Source of the DNA: Plantago major
Taxonomy: Eukaryota > Streptophyta > Magnoliopsida > Lamiales > Plantaginaceae
Direction of reading: 5' to 3'
Assembly (NCBI GenBank): GCA_026545765.1
Contig: CM048839.1
Span: 2,852,001 to 2,916,000, forward strand
DNA length: 64,000 bases
The position numbers and the translations under genes were made by a program. The notes under the pieces were generated by a model. It was not told the DNA's origin. It saw only the letters and a list, made by a program, of their open reading frames with translations, and ran no database searches. The number at the start of each line of letters is the position of its first letter. The stretch's first letter is position 1. Of this stretch, positions 11,766-23,869 are shown in pieces.

Positions 11766-12880
11766 CCAAACCTCGCCGCAACAAAAATATAGCTTGTACT
11801 AAATTAATCATAAAATGTTGCGGTCCAATCTTGTAACAAAGGTATGGAACGGATTGGAGTATATGCCAGACCGAACCTGAACATCATTATTTCGAACATG
11901 GTTGAATTCGGGTTGGATAAACCAGTCCTTTCAGCCTGAGACCGTAGAGAAGATAACCCTTATACCTCATCCTACTAATCGAATCTTATACATAAAGAAA
12001 ATGAAATTGAAAGTCTTCACATTTAAATGTTATTGATAAACATGTAAACAACTATAGATCAACATACCACCAATTAGCTTGCGTGTATATCTTCTATCTT
12101 TTGGAACTGAAAAGAGCACGTGTAGTACACGATTCATAGAACATTCTTAGAAGATCAGTTGGATGGAATATATCAAGCATAGATCCAAAGGTCCTCCTAC
12201 CTGGATTCATGCCCATTAAGAAAATTCATATTCAACAATAAATCATAAAAATCCGTAGCTATAAAATAAAATTAAGCTGTATTGAACAATGTAAATTGAT
12301 TACTTGAGTCCAATAAAATGATTGAATTCATTTCACTATATTAAATTTAAAACTAACAATTTGGAATCATATAGTACTATCAAATATATAACCTTAATTG
12401 GATTCATAAATACCTTCAAATGTAAAAAAGATAAATTTGTCATGCTCAACAAATTGGAAAGCATACAGAAGACGGCATCATAATTACCTCAAGTAATTAA
12501 AGCATCCAAACTCATTCTTATATATAGGAATTTGTGATCTTCGATTTGGGTGTGTATATATTCAACAACTTTTTTAATACCATTCTTATAAGCATTATGT
12601 AAATTCACTATGTGTGCATAAATACAGTATGTGTGTGGCGGTTTTAATGGATTATGGGATTTAAAAGATGTGATTGTTCACATCTATAAATCGTTACAAA
12701 AGTTGATAACTTGGCATCAAAAATAAATTTACCTTGATTATCATAGTTATGTAATTTTTTAATCCAAAAAAATGAAAGAAATTCTCACATTAATTTGGGC
12801 CAAAGTCCTATATCTAGAATTGAAAATAAAAAAAGATCTTTATAATATATGGATAGATCTCATATTCACATGCCTAAAAA
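11766..12880. other. AT-rich intergenic DNA
   Basis: No coding region or repeat recognised. Confidence 0.5.
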
Positions 12881-13325
12881 TGATAAAACTCTTTATTTTT
12901 CCGTTTCCAGATGTTAAAATTCTGATCTTATAGGCAAGGAATTCGAAAGCACTCTACAACAAAAATTCTTTATTTTTCCAAGTAGCTTCACATGCCAAAT
13001 AAATCTTCAGTCCTTTTGGATCGAATTCTGGTTGACCCCGATTATTCTGATGTTGACTAATCTTGATTTTTCCATTGCCAAGTGATACGCCTACCTCACT
13101 GAGTAGAAACCATGCTTTGTATGATGCCAAGTCAACTGACCATCCTTCATTCTTAATGTACTGCTAATCCCTGAGCTCGAGTAGCGGTAGATAATCTCGA
13201 ATATCTGAAGCAAATGTCAAGGAAACATGTTCGGCTTTCCCATATGCCCAAGAATGCTACATGAAAGTCCAAACTGATTAGAGACCAAATTTAATGCAAC
13301 ACTGTAACCAATCCCAAAAATCAAA
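12880..13325 (-). pseudogene. LINE reverse-transcriptase relic (zf-RVT region)
   Basis: The minus strand, read with stops and shifts, shows the C-terminal signature of plant non-LTR retrotransposon polymerases: 'DGQLTWHHTKHGFYSVR' followed by an AYHLA-like segment (a TAG interrupts it), then 'GKIKNFCCRVLSNSLPIRSE'. In intact LINEs these correspond to the conserved TWxxTxxGxYSVKSxYxL and WRxLxxxLPTxxNL blocks. It is too broken to be expressed. Confidence 0.55.
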
Positions 13326-13536
13326 TCAGTCAATGAAAATAAAAATAGAAGGCAAGTTAGAGATTTCTCATGTCTCAACTATGTCTTGCATAACCATCAC
13401 AATCTCAAAAATAACCATTAATATATCAACAACAAAAACACGTTAAAGTCACATAATCGTACAACTTCATCGTAAATTATAGTGTTATATTTGCATGTAT
13501 TTATATGAATTCATATTCGTCAATTGACCCACCATG

Positions 13537-13960
13537 TTTTTTTTTTCAAACAACAAAAATATATTAATCACTCAAAAGCGTGTGCATGAGCATCATGAAT
13601 GCTCCTTGATTACAAATGAGAATAATTCAAACACCCAAACCAGAGTCTAACCTAAGCCAAAAGCAAAAGCCACAAAACTAATTACAGAGACTAATTCTTC
13701 ATTGCCGCAACCAAGAAGCCAACTTGTATGATATCTTTTCATGTTATACTGCTTTAGGGTCACACGCATTCTCCATCAAAATACCACCAGTGAAACCAAA
13801 CCGAGACCATCAATTCTTAAACACCATGGCGAGCATCAACTTAAGACATGAAATTTCATTTTCATCTTGGTCACGACCGTCATCTAGTATGTCTAAACCG
13901 AAGTCTAGCTGTGAATGAGGGGTCGCGGTCGAAACCTAAACCAAGACCACAAAGGTGGAA
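13537..13960 (-). mobile_element. Probable 3' end of a LINE, minus strand
   Basis: On the minus strand the sequence ends with 'gagtgattaatatatttttgttg' followed by a poly-A tract (poly-T at 13537-13545 on +). This is the usual tail of plant L1-type elements. Upstream sequence is noncoding with many stops. It points the same way as the reverse-transcriptase relic but lies before it, so it is a separate insertion or a rearranged one. Confidence 0.4.
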
Positions 13961-16610
13961 TACAACCGGCACATGCGAAGAACGAAGAACTGACCCACCA
14001 TGTTGTGTCCGATTCCCATCTATTTTAATGGAAGAACGAATAAATGAAAACAACATACTTTAACGAATATGGGCCAGTCATCAATACATGCAGCCTACTT
14101 AAAATAGAAGTGCTCAATGACATCAGGAAACAAACAACATAATCAAATTTTACTTTAGGATAACACACTCCCAAGAAGACTCATGCATATGCACCATACC
14201 AAAGATTAGGGATAAGATTCATAAGCAAATACTAACACTAATTGTTCGCAGTCAAAAGAATAAATGTCATGAAGGATGCATGTACCCTTGACTTTCTAGC
14301 ACCAACTACACGAAAAACAGAGTTGCAAACCCAATATAGTTGGATTGGAGAAGATAGATCTCATCAGGACCCCCCATCTTTGAATTTTACCCCATTTTTC
14401 ACCTTCCATAGAGCATTTAGCATAATAAGTGAATATAAGCATCCACTAAAAAGTACAGTTTAGAAATATGAAATTATAGAAATCATAAGAATTAACACAT
14501 TGTAAGGCCAAGATTTTTTCTTCTAAAACAGTCACTACGTAACACCAAAACCATACTCCCAAATGAATGAAGGCATCGATTAGAAGTATATAAAAATCTA
14601 TCTGGCAAAAAGAATGCAGTGAGATTCGATTATTCAAAAGTTGATTCGCACTCATCCAATTCCAGGATAAAGTACAATTAAATTTTATGAAATTCCATAA
14701 AATTTATGCAACTTTTTTTGGTGATTTCATGAATAGAAAAATAGAGAGGCTGGATCATTCATTTGAGCATTTCCATATTGAATATGTGAAACTGAAATCA
14801 GTACCTTCTTGACAAAAACTTATGAATGTTCGATCCCCAATCAATGTCGTCATCTGATCCTAGTTACTGGTACATCTATGGTTCACAAAATCAAACCTGT
14901 TTTGGTTGAAGAATTGAAGGTGATTCCAGAACATCGATCACTGGACTCTGAGATAGGGAGAACGGGATTGCAATTTATTAACTTTTTAGGTTGAGAATCT
15001 GATGATCGGTGAAGATGATTACGTAGAAGCAAACTAATTCTGATGCTTATGATGAATCTTGTCTACAAATCAAAAAGAAACAAAGATTAACATTCATGCA
15101 AAAAAATTTTGACAAAAATGTTTGAAAGCAAGCAACCTTTAAGTCGTAAACATATTCTAAATAAACGTGTTGTACTACATTACTACTTGTAGCATTGAAA
15201 AATCTGAAAGTATAGTAAAATTGCAGCAGTGAATGATATGAACTGATTCGACCATGGTTTTATCTAGCTATCAATATATCAATGTGCTCATATCCATATT
15301 ATATAGTTCACCTGTACTTCGTATAGTTTTTATTAAAATCGTACACTCTATAATATGAAACACTTGTTCTTCAAAATCTCGTTCGAGGGTGGGGCCATTA
15401 GTATAAAATTGCCCTGAAAGTTGTAGATTAACAAAATCATTTCTAGACCGGTCCAAATTGGAGAAGATACATACTTTCAGTATTGCGGGTATAGAATTGA
15501 GAACCATATGTTTATGGTGGTATTTATCCCGTTTCCCTGTTTCAAATTATGATATATATAAAGTTCACACAAAACAACAATGCAATTCACATAAGATACA
15601 TAAATATCAAATTATTTACTACATCTTGTTTTCATTAGTCAAATAAGCAGCATGTCTTTTAAATCCTTATTTGAAAATATGACACATTCCTGTAGGAAAT
15701 TACTCAAATGCTTAAATTAGTGGTACGCTATCTAAGATCATAACAGAACCATGAGAAGCTATACCCCAGAAATATGTCATTGCTTTATGGCACCAAACTC
15801 GCGTTTTCATTATACAAATATTATATCAGATGCTACATAAATAGAATGAGAGATGGGGGGTCTAAGAATTACCAATGAGTGGATGAATGAGCGAGGCGCC
15901 TAGTTCCAGCTCTTCTAGTGGATTGAATTGGAATGCAGTAATTATTCTGTTGCACTGAATGAATCGAGTTCGGGATATGGATATCAACTTATTCCATTTA
16001 CTTAAAATCATTTTAAAAAATCAATATGTATATCAAAACCTAATCAATGTTCTACATCACATCCCCAAATGTAAATATGGGGTTATTAGCCTATTAAATT
16101 AAGAATTTCACGAACCTGTTTCACACATCGAAAAAATTCTAACCGAGAACCACTGAGAGAAAGAAAAAATAGGCTTTCAGTTTCCACTCCGCTCTCACCT
16201 CGTTATCACCATCAACACGTCCCTTAGCTTTCCATCTCCAATTGACTCTCCCGGGAGCCGTGAAGTTGGCTGGCGGCTCTCACTTCATCTTCTCAGGTGG
16301 TGGTGTTTTGTTTCTCGAGGCATCGAATATCGAAACTGAGATTTAAAAGATGAAAGAAATGATTTTCGGAGAAGAAGCTAATCGTCTAAGCTCTTATGTT
16401 TTGATGGTACTTGTGGAAGAAGAATGCAATGGATATGAAAATGGAATAAATGTGTTTGTTTAGCATAGAAAAGAAACTGATGATTTAACATTGATCCTGT
16501 AATACAATTAATTAACCTTCCATATTAACCTCACCAATTTGAACGTCTTTGGTGTGAATGCAAACAAAGTAAATGATAGCTTGACTACAGCTTTAAGTTT
16601 GTGTGTATCT
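13960..16610. other. 2.6 kb AT-rich DNA without recognised genes
   Basis: Short open frames near 14242-14463, 14446-14655 and 15271-15507 have no recognisable domain, signal peptide or codon bias. A more GC-rich part at 16180-16330 might be a former 5' exon, but no ORF supports it. Confidence 0.5.
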
Positions 16611-16617
16611 TAAATAT

Positions 16618-16740
16618 AGTATGTTTGGAAAATAGGATTTAAATGGTGCTAATTCACACAACTTTTTGGCCTTGAGAATGAATATGGTTTGAGATAGACC
16701 ACCAACTTTACATATTATATGGATTTTAATAAAATAATTT
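16618..16740. repeat. Dispersed 120-bp repeat, copy 1
   Basis: Shares 'taaatggtgctaattc', 'gagatag.cc..caa.tttacatattatatgga' with 21745-21875 and 23455-23575, all in the same orientation. Copies 2 and 3 sit 500-700 bp upstream of the duplicated gene fragments; no fragment was found near copy 1. Confidence 0.7.
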
Positions 16741-17167
16741 ATTTAATTAATAATAATATTCAAGATTGATGTCTATGGATTCGTCTTGTCAAGGCGAATT
16801 CAAATATATGTTCAAAATATTTTTATAATTTTTGTAGATAAAGTTATATGAAATATAATAAAAAACTAATATTTGATTGACTAATAATAGATGATTCTGT
16901 TAAATATAATTACTAATAATAGGAGATTACAGAATACGGTTTATGGAAGATAGACACAATTAAGAAAATAGCAAAATAAGTATAAATAGGATTGCTTTCT
17001 TGTATCGAAATGAAAGGATGGGAAAGTATTTGATTTCTTTCCTTACATGGTATTTTCTTTGATGCATTTAGAAAAAAATAAATTAAAATTGTTATAAATT
17101 ACCACATTCAATCTTGGCTTAAGTCCTATACAAAATGGCTTGCATAGAAACTGGTCTTTTAAGTATA

Positions 17168-17790
17168 CTAGTACTAACCCGTGGCGATGCCACGGTATAG
17201 TTTACTTTTTAATAATAAATAGAAAGTGAAGGACAAACTAAATTAATCGAGAAAATAAGGTAGTCAAACTTATGTAAAGAACGTTGGTCGTGGTGTCGAC
17301 GGTAGGCCTTCTTTATCCATGGTTATATTATTGGGTCTTTATTTATGCTAACTATAGGAAATGTAAAAATACGACTACTCATGACATATATGCTTTGAAA
17401 GGGGTATGATCCAGTCTTAACCCATTCCAGACCCGACGGGTTAACAACATATATTCTAGTAGTAACATACATGTTTTTTTTAAAAAAAAATTGTATCTCT
17501 CAAACTGAACCAAAATAAAATAGAAAAGTATACAACACAATCAATAAGGTTGTTCCCAACAACCCCGCAGTTGTATGTGGTCACCCCACCACACACAAAA
17601 AGATTATTATTCTACAAAACATAATTTCACATGTTACTGTTGTTTTTTTTCCAACCCCGCAGTGGCATGTGTCACATCACCAAAGATACAAAAATTATTA
17701 TTCTACAACATAATTTCACACGCTACGGTTGTCCCCCCTCCCCACCCACGACCCCGTTATAGATGAAGAAAGTATAGAGAATGTCAGGAG
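17168..17790 (-). mobile_element. Helitron-like copy B with 3' hairpin end
   Basis: Read on the minus strand, the element ends with a perfect 7-bp stem and 3-nt loop (CCGTGGC-ATC-GCCACGG, 17179-17195), seven bases later CTAG (17168-17171), then T in the flank. A short GC hairpin a few bases before CTRR, with insertion next to T, is the Helitron 3' signature. The internal sequence matches copy A at 10597-11160. The 5' TC end was not located, so the right boundary is where similarity to copy A stops. Confidence 0.7.
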
Positions 17791-18099
17791 AGTTTCTAGG
17801 TCGTAAACTTTTGATTATTTTTAGAATACTTGTTCCAATCAAACGAAAAAATTCTTTTGGCTAATATTTGAGCGGAGATCCTAATTGTACGGTTATTAAA
17901 TCAAGTATAAACTGATCAGACAATACCAGTCTTGCTCACTTAAATTGGAAGTGTTTGGACCTAGAGTACTTTTCTTTCTTTCTTAAATATCAAACAAATG
18001 AAAGTCATTACTAAATGTAATTTAATAAAGGATAAATAACATTACTAAAACATTGTTAAGCAACTCTTTGCAATCACATTAATTGTGATGTCGGTGGGT

Positions 18100-19430
18100 T
18101 TCATCTTTGAATTAATTTAGGTCACAAGTTTGAATTATCATTTTTAAAGTTTAGAATACCCTTTGAGTTGAGCTTTAGGGTTACAATAATCACATTATTA
18201 AAGTTGATTTACACTCCAAGTTCCAAAGCTTAAAATTATTCTTTATTAGAGAGTATTTTTCCCACAAAGCGTTGTTTAAGTTGGATTTACGTACCCCATT
18301 CTTAGAATATTTTTACATATAGTGTGGTTTATCATTTGTTTAGGTTTCCAAGTTCTAATTATCTCATTGTTAGAGTTGGGTTGGGTCCCAAGGAAGAAAC
18401 TATCTCAACCGTAGAGTGCAAATTATCCTTCAACTTAGATTCTCAAGTTGGAACTATCTCATTCTTATAGTTGATTTACCGTTCGAATTGAGTTTCCAAG
18501 TTGAAATCATTCCATCCCTAATGTTCATTTACCCTTATAATTTAGTTCCTAATTTTGATTTATCCTACTCTTGAGTAATTTTCAGTTTAGTGTGGTTTGC
18601 TCTTCAAGTAGAGTTCATAATTTGATTTATCTCATCCTTACGCTTAATGATGGTTTGCACCTGGAATATAGTTACCAATTACCTTTCGAATTGAGTTCTC
18701 AAATTACAATCATCACATTCTTAGAATTGGTTGACATTCGAATTGAATTTCTATGTTTTAAATGTCGCATTTACAAAATTGGTTTACCAAATAGAGTTTG
18801 TAAGTAAGTGTTATTTGATTGTTAGATTACTTATTCAAATAATGTAGTTTGCACTTCTAATTAAGTTCCCAAATCATATTTATTCCATTTCTAAAGTTAT
18901 TTTCCCTTTAGATTTTATTCTCAAGTTGAAAAATCACACCATTAGTTTATTTTCTCAAATAGTGTGGTTTATCCTTTCAATAGAGTTTTTGAGTTGTATG
19001 CAAGATTCTTATGGTTGCTTTGCTCTTCAAATGAATTTCCAAGTAGAAATTATCATATATTCAAAGCTGAGGTTACCATTCGAATTAGTCCTGGAGTTGG
19101 AGGTATCCCTTTCTTGAAGTATTTTTCCTATATAGTATGGTCTAATCTTCTAATATAGTTCCCAAATTGTATTTTTCCCAAGCTTAGAGTTTGTTTTCCT
19201 TCGAATTGAGTTCTCAAATGGAATTATCAAAATTTTAAAGTACTTTGCATATATTGTGGTTTACGTTTCTAACGGAGTTTTCAAGTTGGAATCATCTCAG
19301 TCATAAAAGATGTTTACCATTCGAATTGAGTTTCTAAATTTGAAATATAACATCCTTAGAGTTTATAAGTTCACCACTTCAGATTGAGTTTCCAATATTT
19401 GATCATCTCATCCATACAGTTGAAAATCGA
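18100..19430. repeat. Degenerate ~60-bp satellite-like array
   Basis: Diverged units of about 55-65 bp repeat the order 'gagttcccaagttg', 'attatctcatccttag', 'agttggtttacc', 'ttcgaatt'. At least twenty units can be followed on the + strand. There is no matching protein repeat in any frame. It looks like an old tandem array. Confidence 0.75.
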
Positions 19431-20705
19431 CGTATTAGCATAAAAAATTCACTACATATAAGGGTGAATTACGTATTAATTCAATGATAGCTACATTTAT
19501 TATGTGTATGTATAACCCGATGTTGCGAGTAGAAACCCCTAATGCATAATTTGTCGATCTTTTTAGTCCCTCATGAAAAGGGTACCGTAAAACACTTAAA
19601 TTGTTTAACTCACTTCCAACTCTACTAAACAATTATCTTACTATCCAATTCTACGATATTCTTATGCTCTCTTTACTTTTTCAATTATGCTAACAACCTT
19701 AAACCAATCAAAAGACATTAAGACCAATCTAATAACCTTTAAAAAAAAAAATCAAACTCACCACTTCTTTCTTACACACGTCAAATTTTTATTACAAACC
19801 TCATATAACAACCCTATAAATCCTATAGAATTTTAACTCTATCCCAAACACCATTTTTTATAACTCACCTTTAACTCAATTACTATTCATAACTCACTTT
19901 TTTAACTCTATAACAAACATTTTAAACTCCATGCTAAATGCCAAAGGTCACTCGTGGACCGCTTTCCGGTGATATGCTGGCCCCACTATACCAACACGTG
20001 TTCTTTCCTGCACACTCTGTCCTTACTCTTTCACGTATAGGGTGACCTCTCCGTTGGCCAACCATATCAAAATTGTTCTAGCGCAAGCACACTTAACTTT
20101 GGAGTTCTTTTGGATGGATTCCCGAAAAAAAAGAACACGTTGATTGTATGAGTATCGTGTTAAATTATTCTAAACTAATTTTAAACTTTGCAGCATTGCA
20201 ATACAAAGTTCTAAGCTTGTATGTAAATAAAGAAGTAAAATTTACCTTATTTATCCAATGAACAAACACTTACTCCAAAATCATTTAGGTGTATTTCAAA
20301 AGGTATCTAGAGGGGTGAAAATTTTGAATTTTGTCAAGTTCGTGGACTTAAATGTAAATATTTTACATCTAATAGGATCAAATCGTTATTATCCGACTAA
20401 GTGGTACTAATGTACAATTACAACATCTAACAGGGGATCTAAATGTAATTTGCCTTGTTTATATAATAAGTTAACATTTTATGTCATTTTCATATGTGTG
20501 TATAGCATTGATTTTTTTAGTAAAATTCCCTAATATATTTTGATTATGACCATAATATTTATAGTTTCAATTTTATCCTCTAAAAAGATGGTCAAAGAGA
20601 ATTACTCGTAATGATTATAGTATTATGTATATTATGGTAATAATATTCAAAAAAATTTGTAAGTAGAAGAATCATAACAAATTTATGCTGAGTTGTTTAA
20701 TATAG
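19430..20705. other. AT-rich intergenic DNA
   Basis: No gene recognised. 19750-19930 is rich in 'aactc' and 'ttataactca' words, possibly an old inverted-repeat element, but no clean ends were found. Confidence 0.45.
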
Positions 20706-21082
20706 TTAGATAAAAAAGATAAGTGTAATTACCATAGAGTATCGTTTAGGAATAGCAGCGCGCTTCCATACATAGTTAAAAATAAACTTTTGATAATCCT
20801 TTGGAAGCAATTCTTGTTGTTGAAATTGAAAAAAAAAAACGGAATTTAATATATACTCTAAAATGAATGTATATAGTTCTGATAAGTTGAAAAATCTTAC
20901 CAAATGGTAAAACCGGACATGGAACCACTTACGATCATCATAAACATGATGTGCAATTGAACATCAGCAGATACATGAATGAATCGGGCAATGAAGTCCA
21001 TACGGTTAAAAAAAAGTTTATGGGACTTAAATCCGACTGGAGTTCTGAACATTTTCCTTTTTGTAGTATGCATGATTATCAC
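20706..21082 (-). pseudogene. Duplicated gene fragment A, unrecognised family
   Basis: Two exon-like blocks on the minus strand: 20926-21082 (ATG-initiated, ends at donor TTTG|GTAAG) and about 20735-20828 (ends TATG|GTAAT). The translation carries 'SADVQLHIMFMMIVSGSMSG' and, if spliced after phase 2, a CKNC motif. Fragment B at 22.6-22.95 kb has the same blocks, the same splice phase and a similar protein, so this was once a real gene family. I do not recognise it. Confidence 0.45.
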
Positions 21083-21744
21083 TTTTTGGTGTAAGAAGAT
21101 TCTGTGATGTAAAGGGATTTCTTATGCACAACCTAATTTTATAGGAATGTTTTTGGATATAAAAATGGTAATGCCGTAATTTGTAACACAACATTTCTTT
21201 AGACAAACAATAAGCGAGATTTATTCCTAAAATATAGGAGATATTCTGCGATGAAAATGAGAATATTGAAATAAAGTTTTTTTTTAGATTATTTAGGATA
21301 TCAATCGAAAATAAATGGTCAGAATTATTCGACAGTTACAATTTATCATTAATCATATATAAGAAATTATATTTTATTTGTTATTTTGTTTATACCTTGA
21401 TTTATTATATATATCGATCAATTTTATTATAAAATTATTTAAAATGTACGGGTATATTGAACTTTTTTTTTTTACTAAAGTTCACTTGATAATAAAATAA
21501 AGAATAAAAATGTAGGGTTTATCACATGAGAAAGAAGTCTAAATAATATCAAATAAAAAATATTTGACAGAATCCGTATAGCACAATATTGTTTCAGCAA
21601 ATTGTGTGTGAAGTATACATTAATACATATATATCAAAGAAACATATAAATTAGCTATAATAAAATATGGCAGCAGGATGTGGTGTTATTATATATACTT
21701 CAATGCATTATTATGTTTTCTAAATTCATTTGTCTTTAACTTTG

Positions 21745-21875
21745 TAGGTAAGTTAAATATGGAAGGCTTTGGAAAATGAATTTAAATGGTGTTAATTCCA
21801 CATAATTAATTAGTTGGGGTTGAGAGTGACTGTGGTTTAAGATAGCTCATCAACTTTAAATATTATTTGGATGGA
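21745..21875. repeat. Dispersed 120-bp repeat, copy 2
   Basis: Similar to copy 1 (16618) and copy 3 (23455). It lies upstream of fragment A and is probably part of a larger segmental duplication with fragment B. Confidence 0.7.
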
Positions 21876-22569
21876 TGGATATGCATTACTCGGGATTTTA
21901 AATCGAAATATGAATTTAAAATAAATATACCAAAAACAGTTTGGTTTTTAAAAATAGAAGAATTAAGAAACGGATAATTATCTTATCCGATGAACTGTAA
22001 TTCACGAACTGAACTACGTAAATGGGAGAATTATGGCGGCAGACGAATTAGTAGTTTAGCTAATATATTATCTTCAGTCGGTGATATATCCAAACAAACT
22101 CATTGGATCTCCACAATTCCAGATTACTCAGATTCCCAATTTCGTCTTGAACTTTCTTCAAATTTCATCCGATTCTGTTGAATCACTTAGTCGACTCTTC
22201 ACAGTTTACACTTCTAGATTCACACAAATTCTATTTCCCAGATCCAAATATCATTCTACACAATTCAAATTATCACTCTCGCTAAGTGAGAAGAATTTCG
22301 ATTATATCCAAGATTACTCTCAATTTGGAGATCTCGGAGTTATTGTGCACTCACCAACGGAAATCCGATTATAAGGTAATCGATAATATGCTTGTAAGTT
22401 TAAGATCTGCCTTTGCATGTTTAATTCTTAGTCTTAGATGTGTTCGATTGTAATTATAAACTGTTAATAGTGAAGATTCGACTAAAAATGTGAAAATTCT
22501 CCCAGATCCCCAATTTCATTTCACCATTCTTAAATTTCAACTCTCGTAATTGATGATTCAATTTCTTGA

Positions 22570-22946
22570 AACTGAAATATTTATTTCTCTTGACTACACG
22601 GTTAAAATCTGAGGCGAAGGAGCACAATGACCATCTGACCATTGAGTATCGACTGGGAGAACCTTCACACACATCCAAACATATTCGAAGATTGCTAAGC
22701 AGTTCTTGCTGTTTACGTTTAAAAATAAGTTAATATATAATTAGTGTAATAAATAAGTTCAAATTAGCAAATAAGATTGAAATTTATGTACCAAATGATA
22801 AGGTCCGGCATTGCACCACTCAAGACTATCATAAAGATAGTATGCAACTGAACATCTGCTGACGACTGGAGGATTTGTGAAATGATATTCACTCTTTTAA
22901 AAGTAGTCATACTACGACTTTGAAATCCAAATGGGTACCTCGTCAT
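22570..22946 (-). pseudogene. Duplicated gene fragment B, unrecognised family
   Basis: Exon-like block 22793-22946 (ATG; 'TTFKRV', 'SSADVQLHTIFMIVLSGAMPDLII'; donor TTTG|GTAC) and a second block near 22570-22710 after an AG acceptor. Joined in the same phase as fragment A they give a CKNC motif followed by 'LAIFEYVW' and reach a TAG stop. The two fragments are about 1.9 kb apart, in the same orientation, with the 120-bp repeat upstream of each. Whether B is expressed is unknown. Confidence 0.45.
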
Positions 22947-23101
22947 TTTTTTTGCGTGTTCTTGATTCTATTTTTTCTATTGCTGTTGAATTTAGTATTA
23001 CACGCGTTGTTGGTGTTTTTATAGTTGAATTGTTGTTGATTGAAAAAAGGAAGCCAAATATTTATAATTAAGTCTTTGACACATAACTGAAGGGAAGTAG
23101 A

Positions 23102-23380
23102 GAGATGATTTTTTCGAATTACCATTTCAACACACCCAAATTGCAGCAATGTTTTACGGATCATACATAACTTTGGGAGTTAAGAACAGAAATCTGATTT
23201 CGCCATATTATTCCTCGGTTTATGGATATTGATTGTTCAAGAGATATGATTTTTTCGAATTACCATTTCAACACACCTAAATTGCAGCAATGATTTACGC
23301 ATCATACTTAACTTTGGGAATTAAGAACAGAATCTAATTTCGCCATATGATTACTCCGTTTAAGGCTATTGATTGTTCAA
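23102..23380. repeat. Two tandem units of about 140 bp
   Basis: Units at about 23102-23241 and 23242-23380 both contain 'gattttttcgaattaccatt', 'attgcagcaatg' and 'ctattgattgttcaa', with about 10% difference by eye. The duplication lies upstream of fragment B. Confidence 0.85.
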
Positions 23381-23454
23381 ACCTTCCTTATGCAATATTG
23401 TTAAGATATTATGTGGTGGAATTTTAATAGAGGACAAACTTTCCTTAATAACTT

Positions 23455-23575
23455 ATATTATTGGCTTTTTAAAATCAAATTAAATGGTGCTAATTCCACA
23501 AAAATAGTTGGAGCTGGGAGTGGATGTGGTGCGAGATAGCCCATCAATTTTACATATTATATGGATATAGATGTG
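23455..23575. repeat. Dispersed 120-bp repeat, copy 3
   Basis: Third copy of the repeat at 16618 and 21745. Confidence 0.7.
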
Positions 23576-23786
23576 TGACTATTTCCACTCCTGAAATTTG
23601 CATTCAAACATACATTGTGAGTACGTATCTACCACTTGCATTAGGAAAATTTACTGTCTCAATAAACTGACTAGTTCTTCCATAAGCCTACATAAGCATT
23701 TACCAAACCATGAAGCATGAGGAAGGAAAAAAATGGAACTTCTGCCTAAACTTGAGGACTAGTTCAATAATGTTAGATAGTATTTC

Positions 23787-23796
23787 TATATATAAG
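23787..23796 (+). promoter_or_regulatory. TATA box of the extensin gene
   Basis: TATATATAAG lies 74 bp before the extensin ATG, a normal distance for a short plant 5' UTR. Confidence 0.6.
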
Positions 23797-23869
23797 CTAA
23801 AGCACAAGCTTAGATATAGATACCTCGAAGATAAACACTAAACACAAGTGAAGTTAGAAGTCATTAGTC

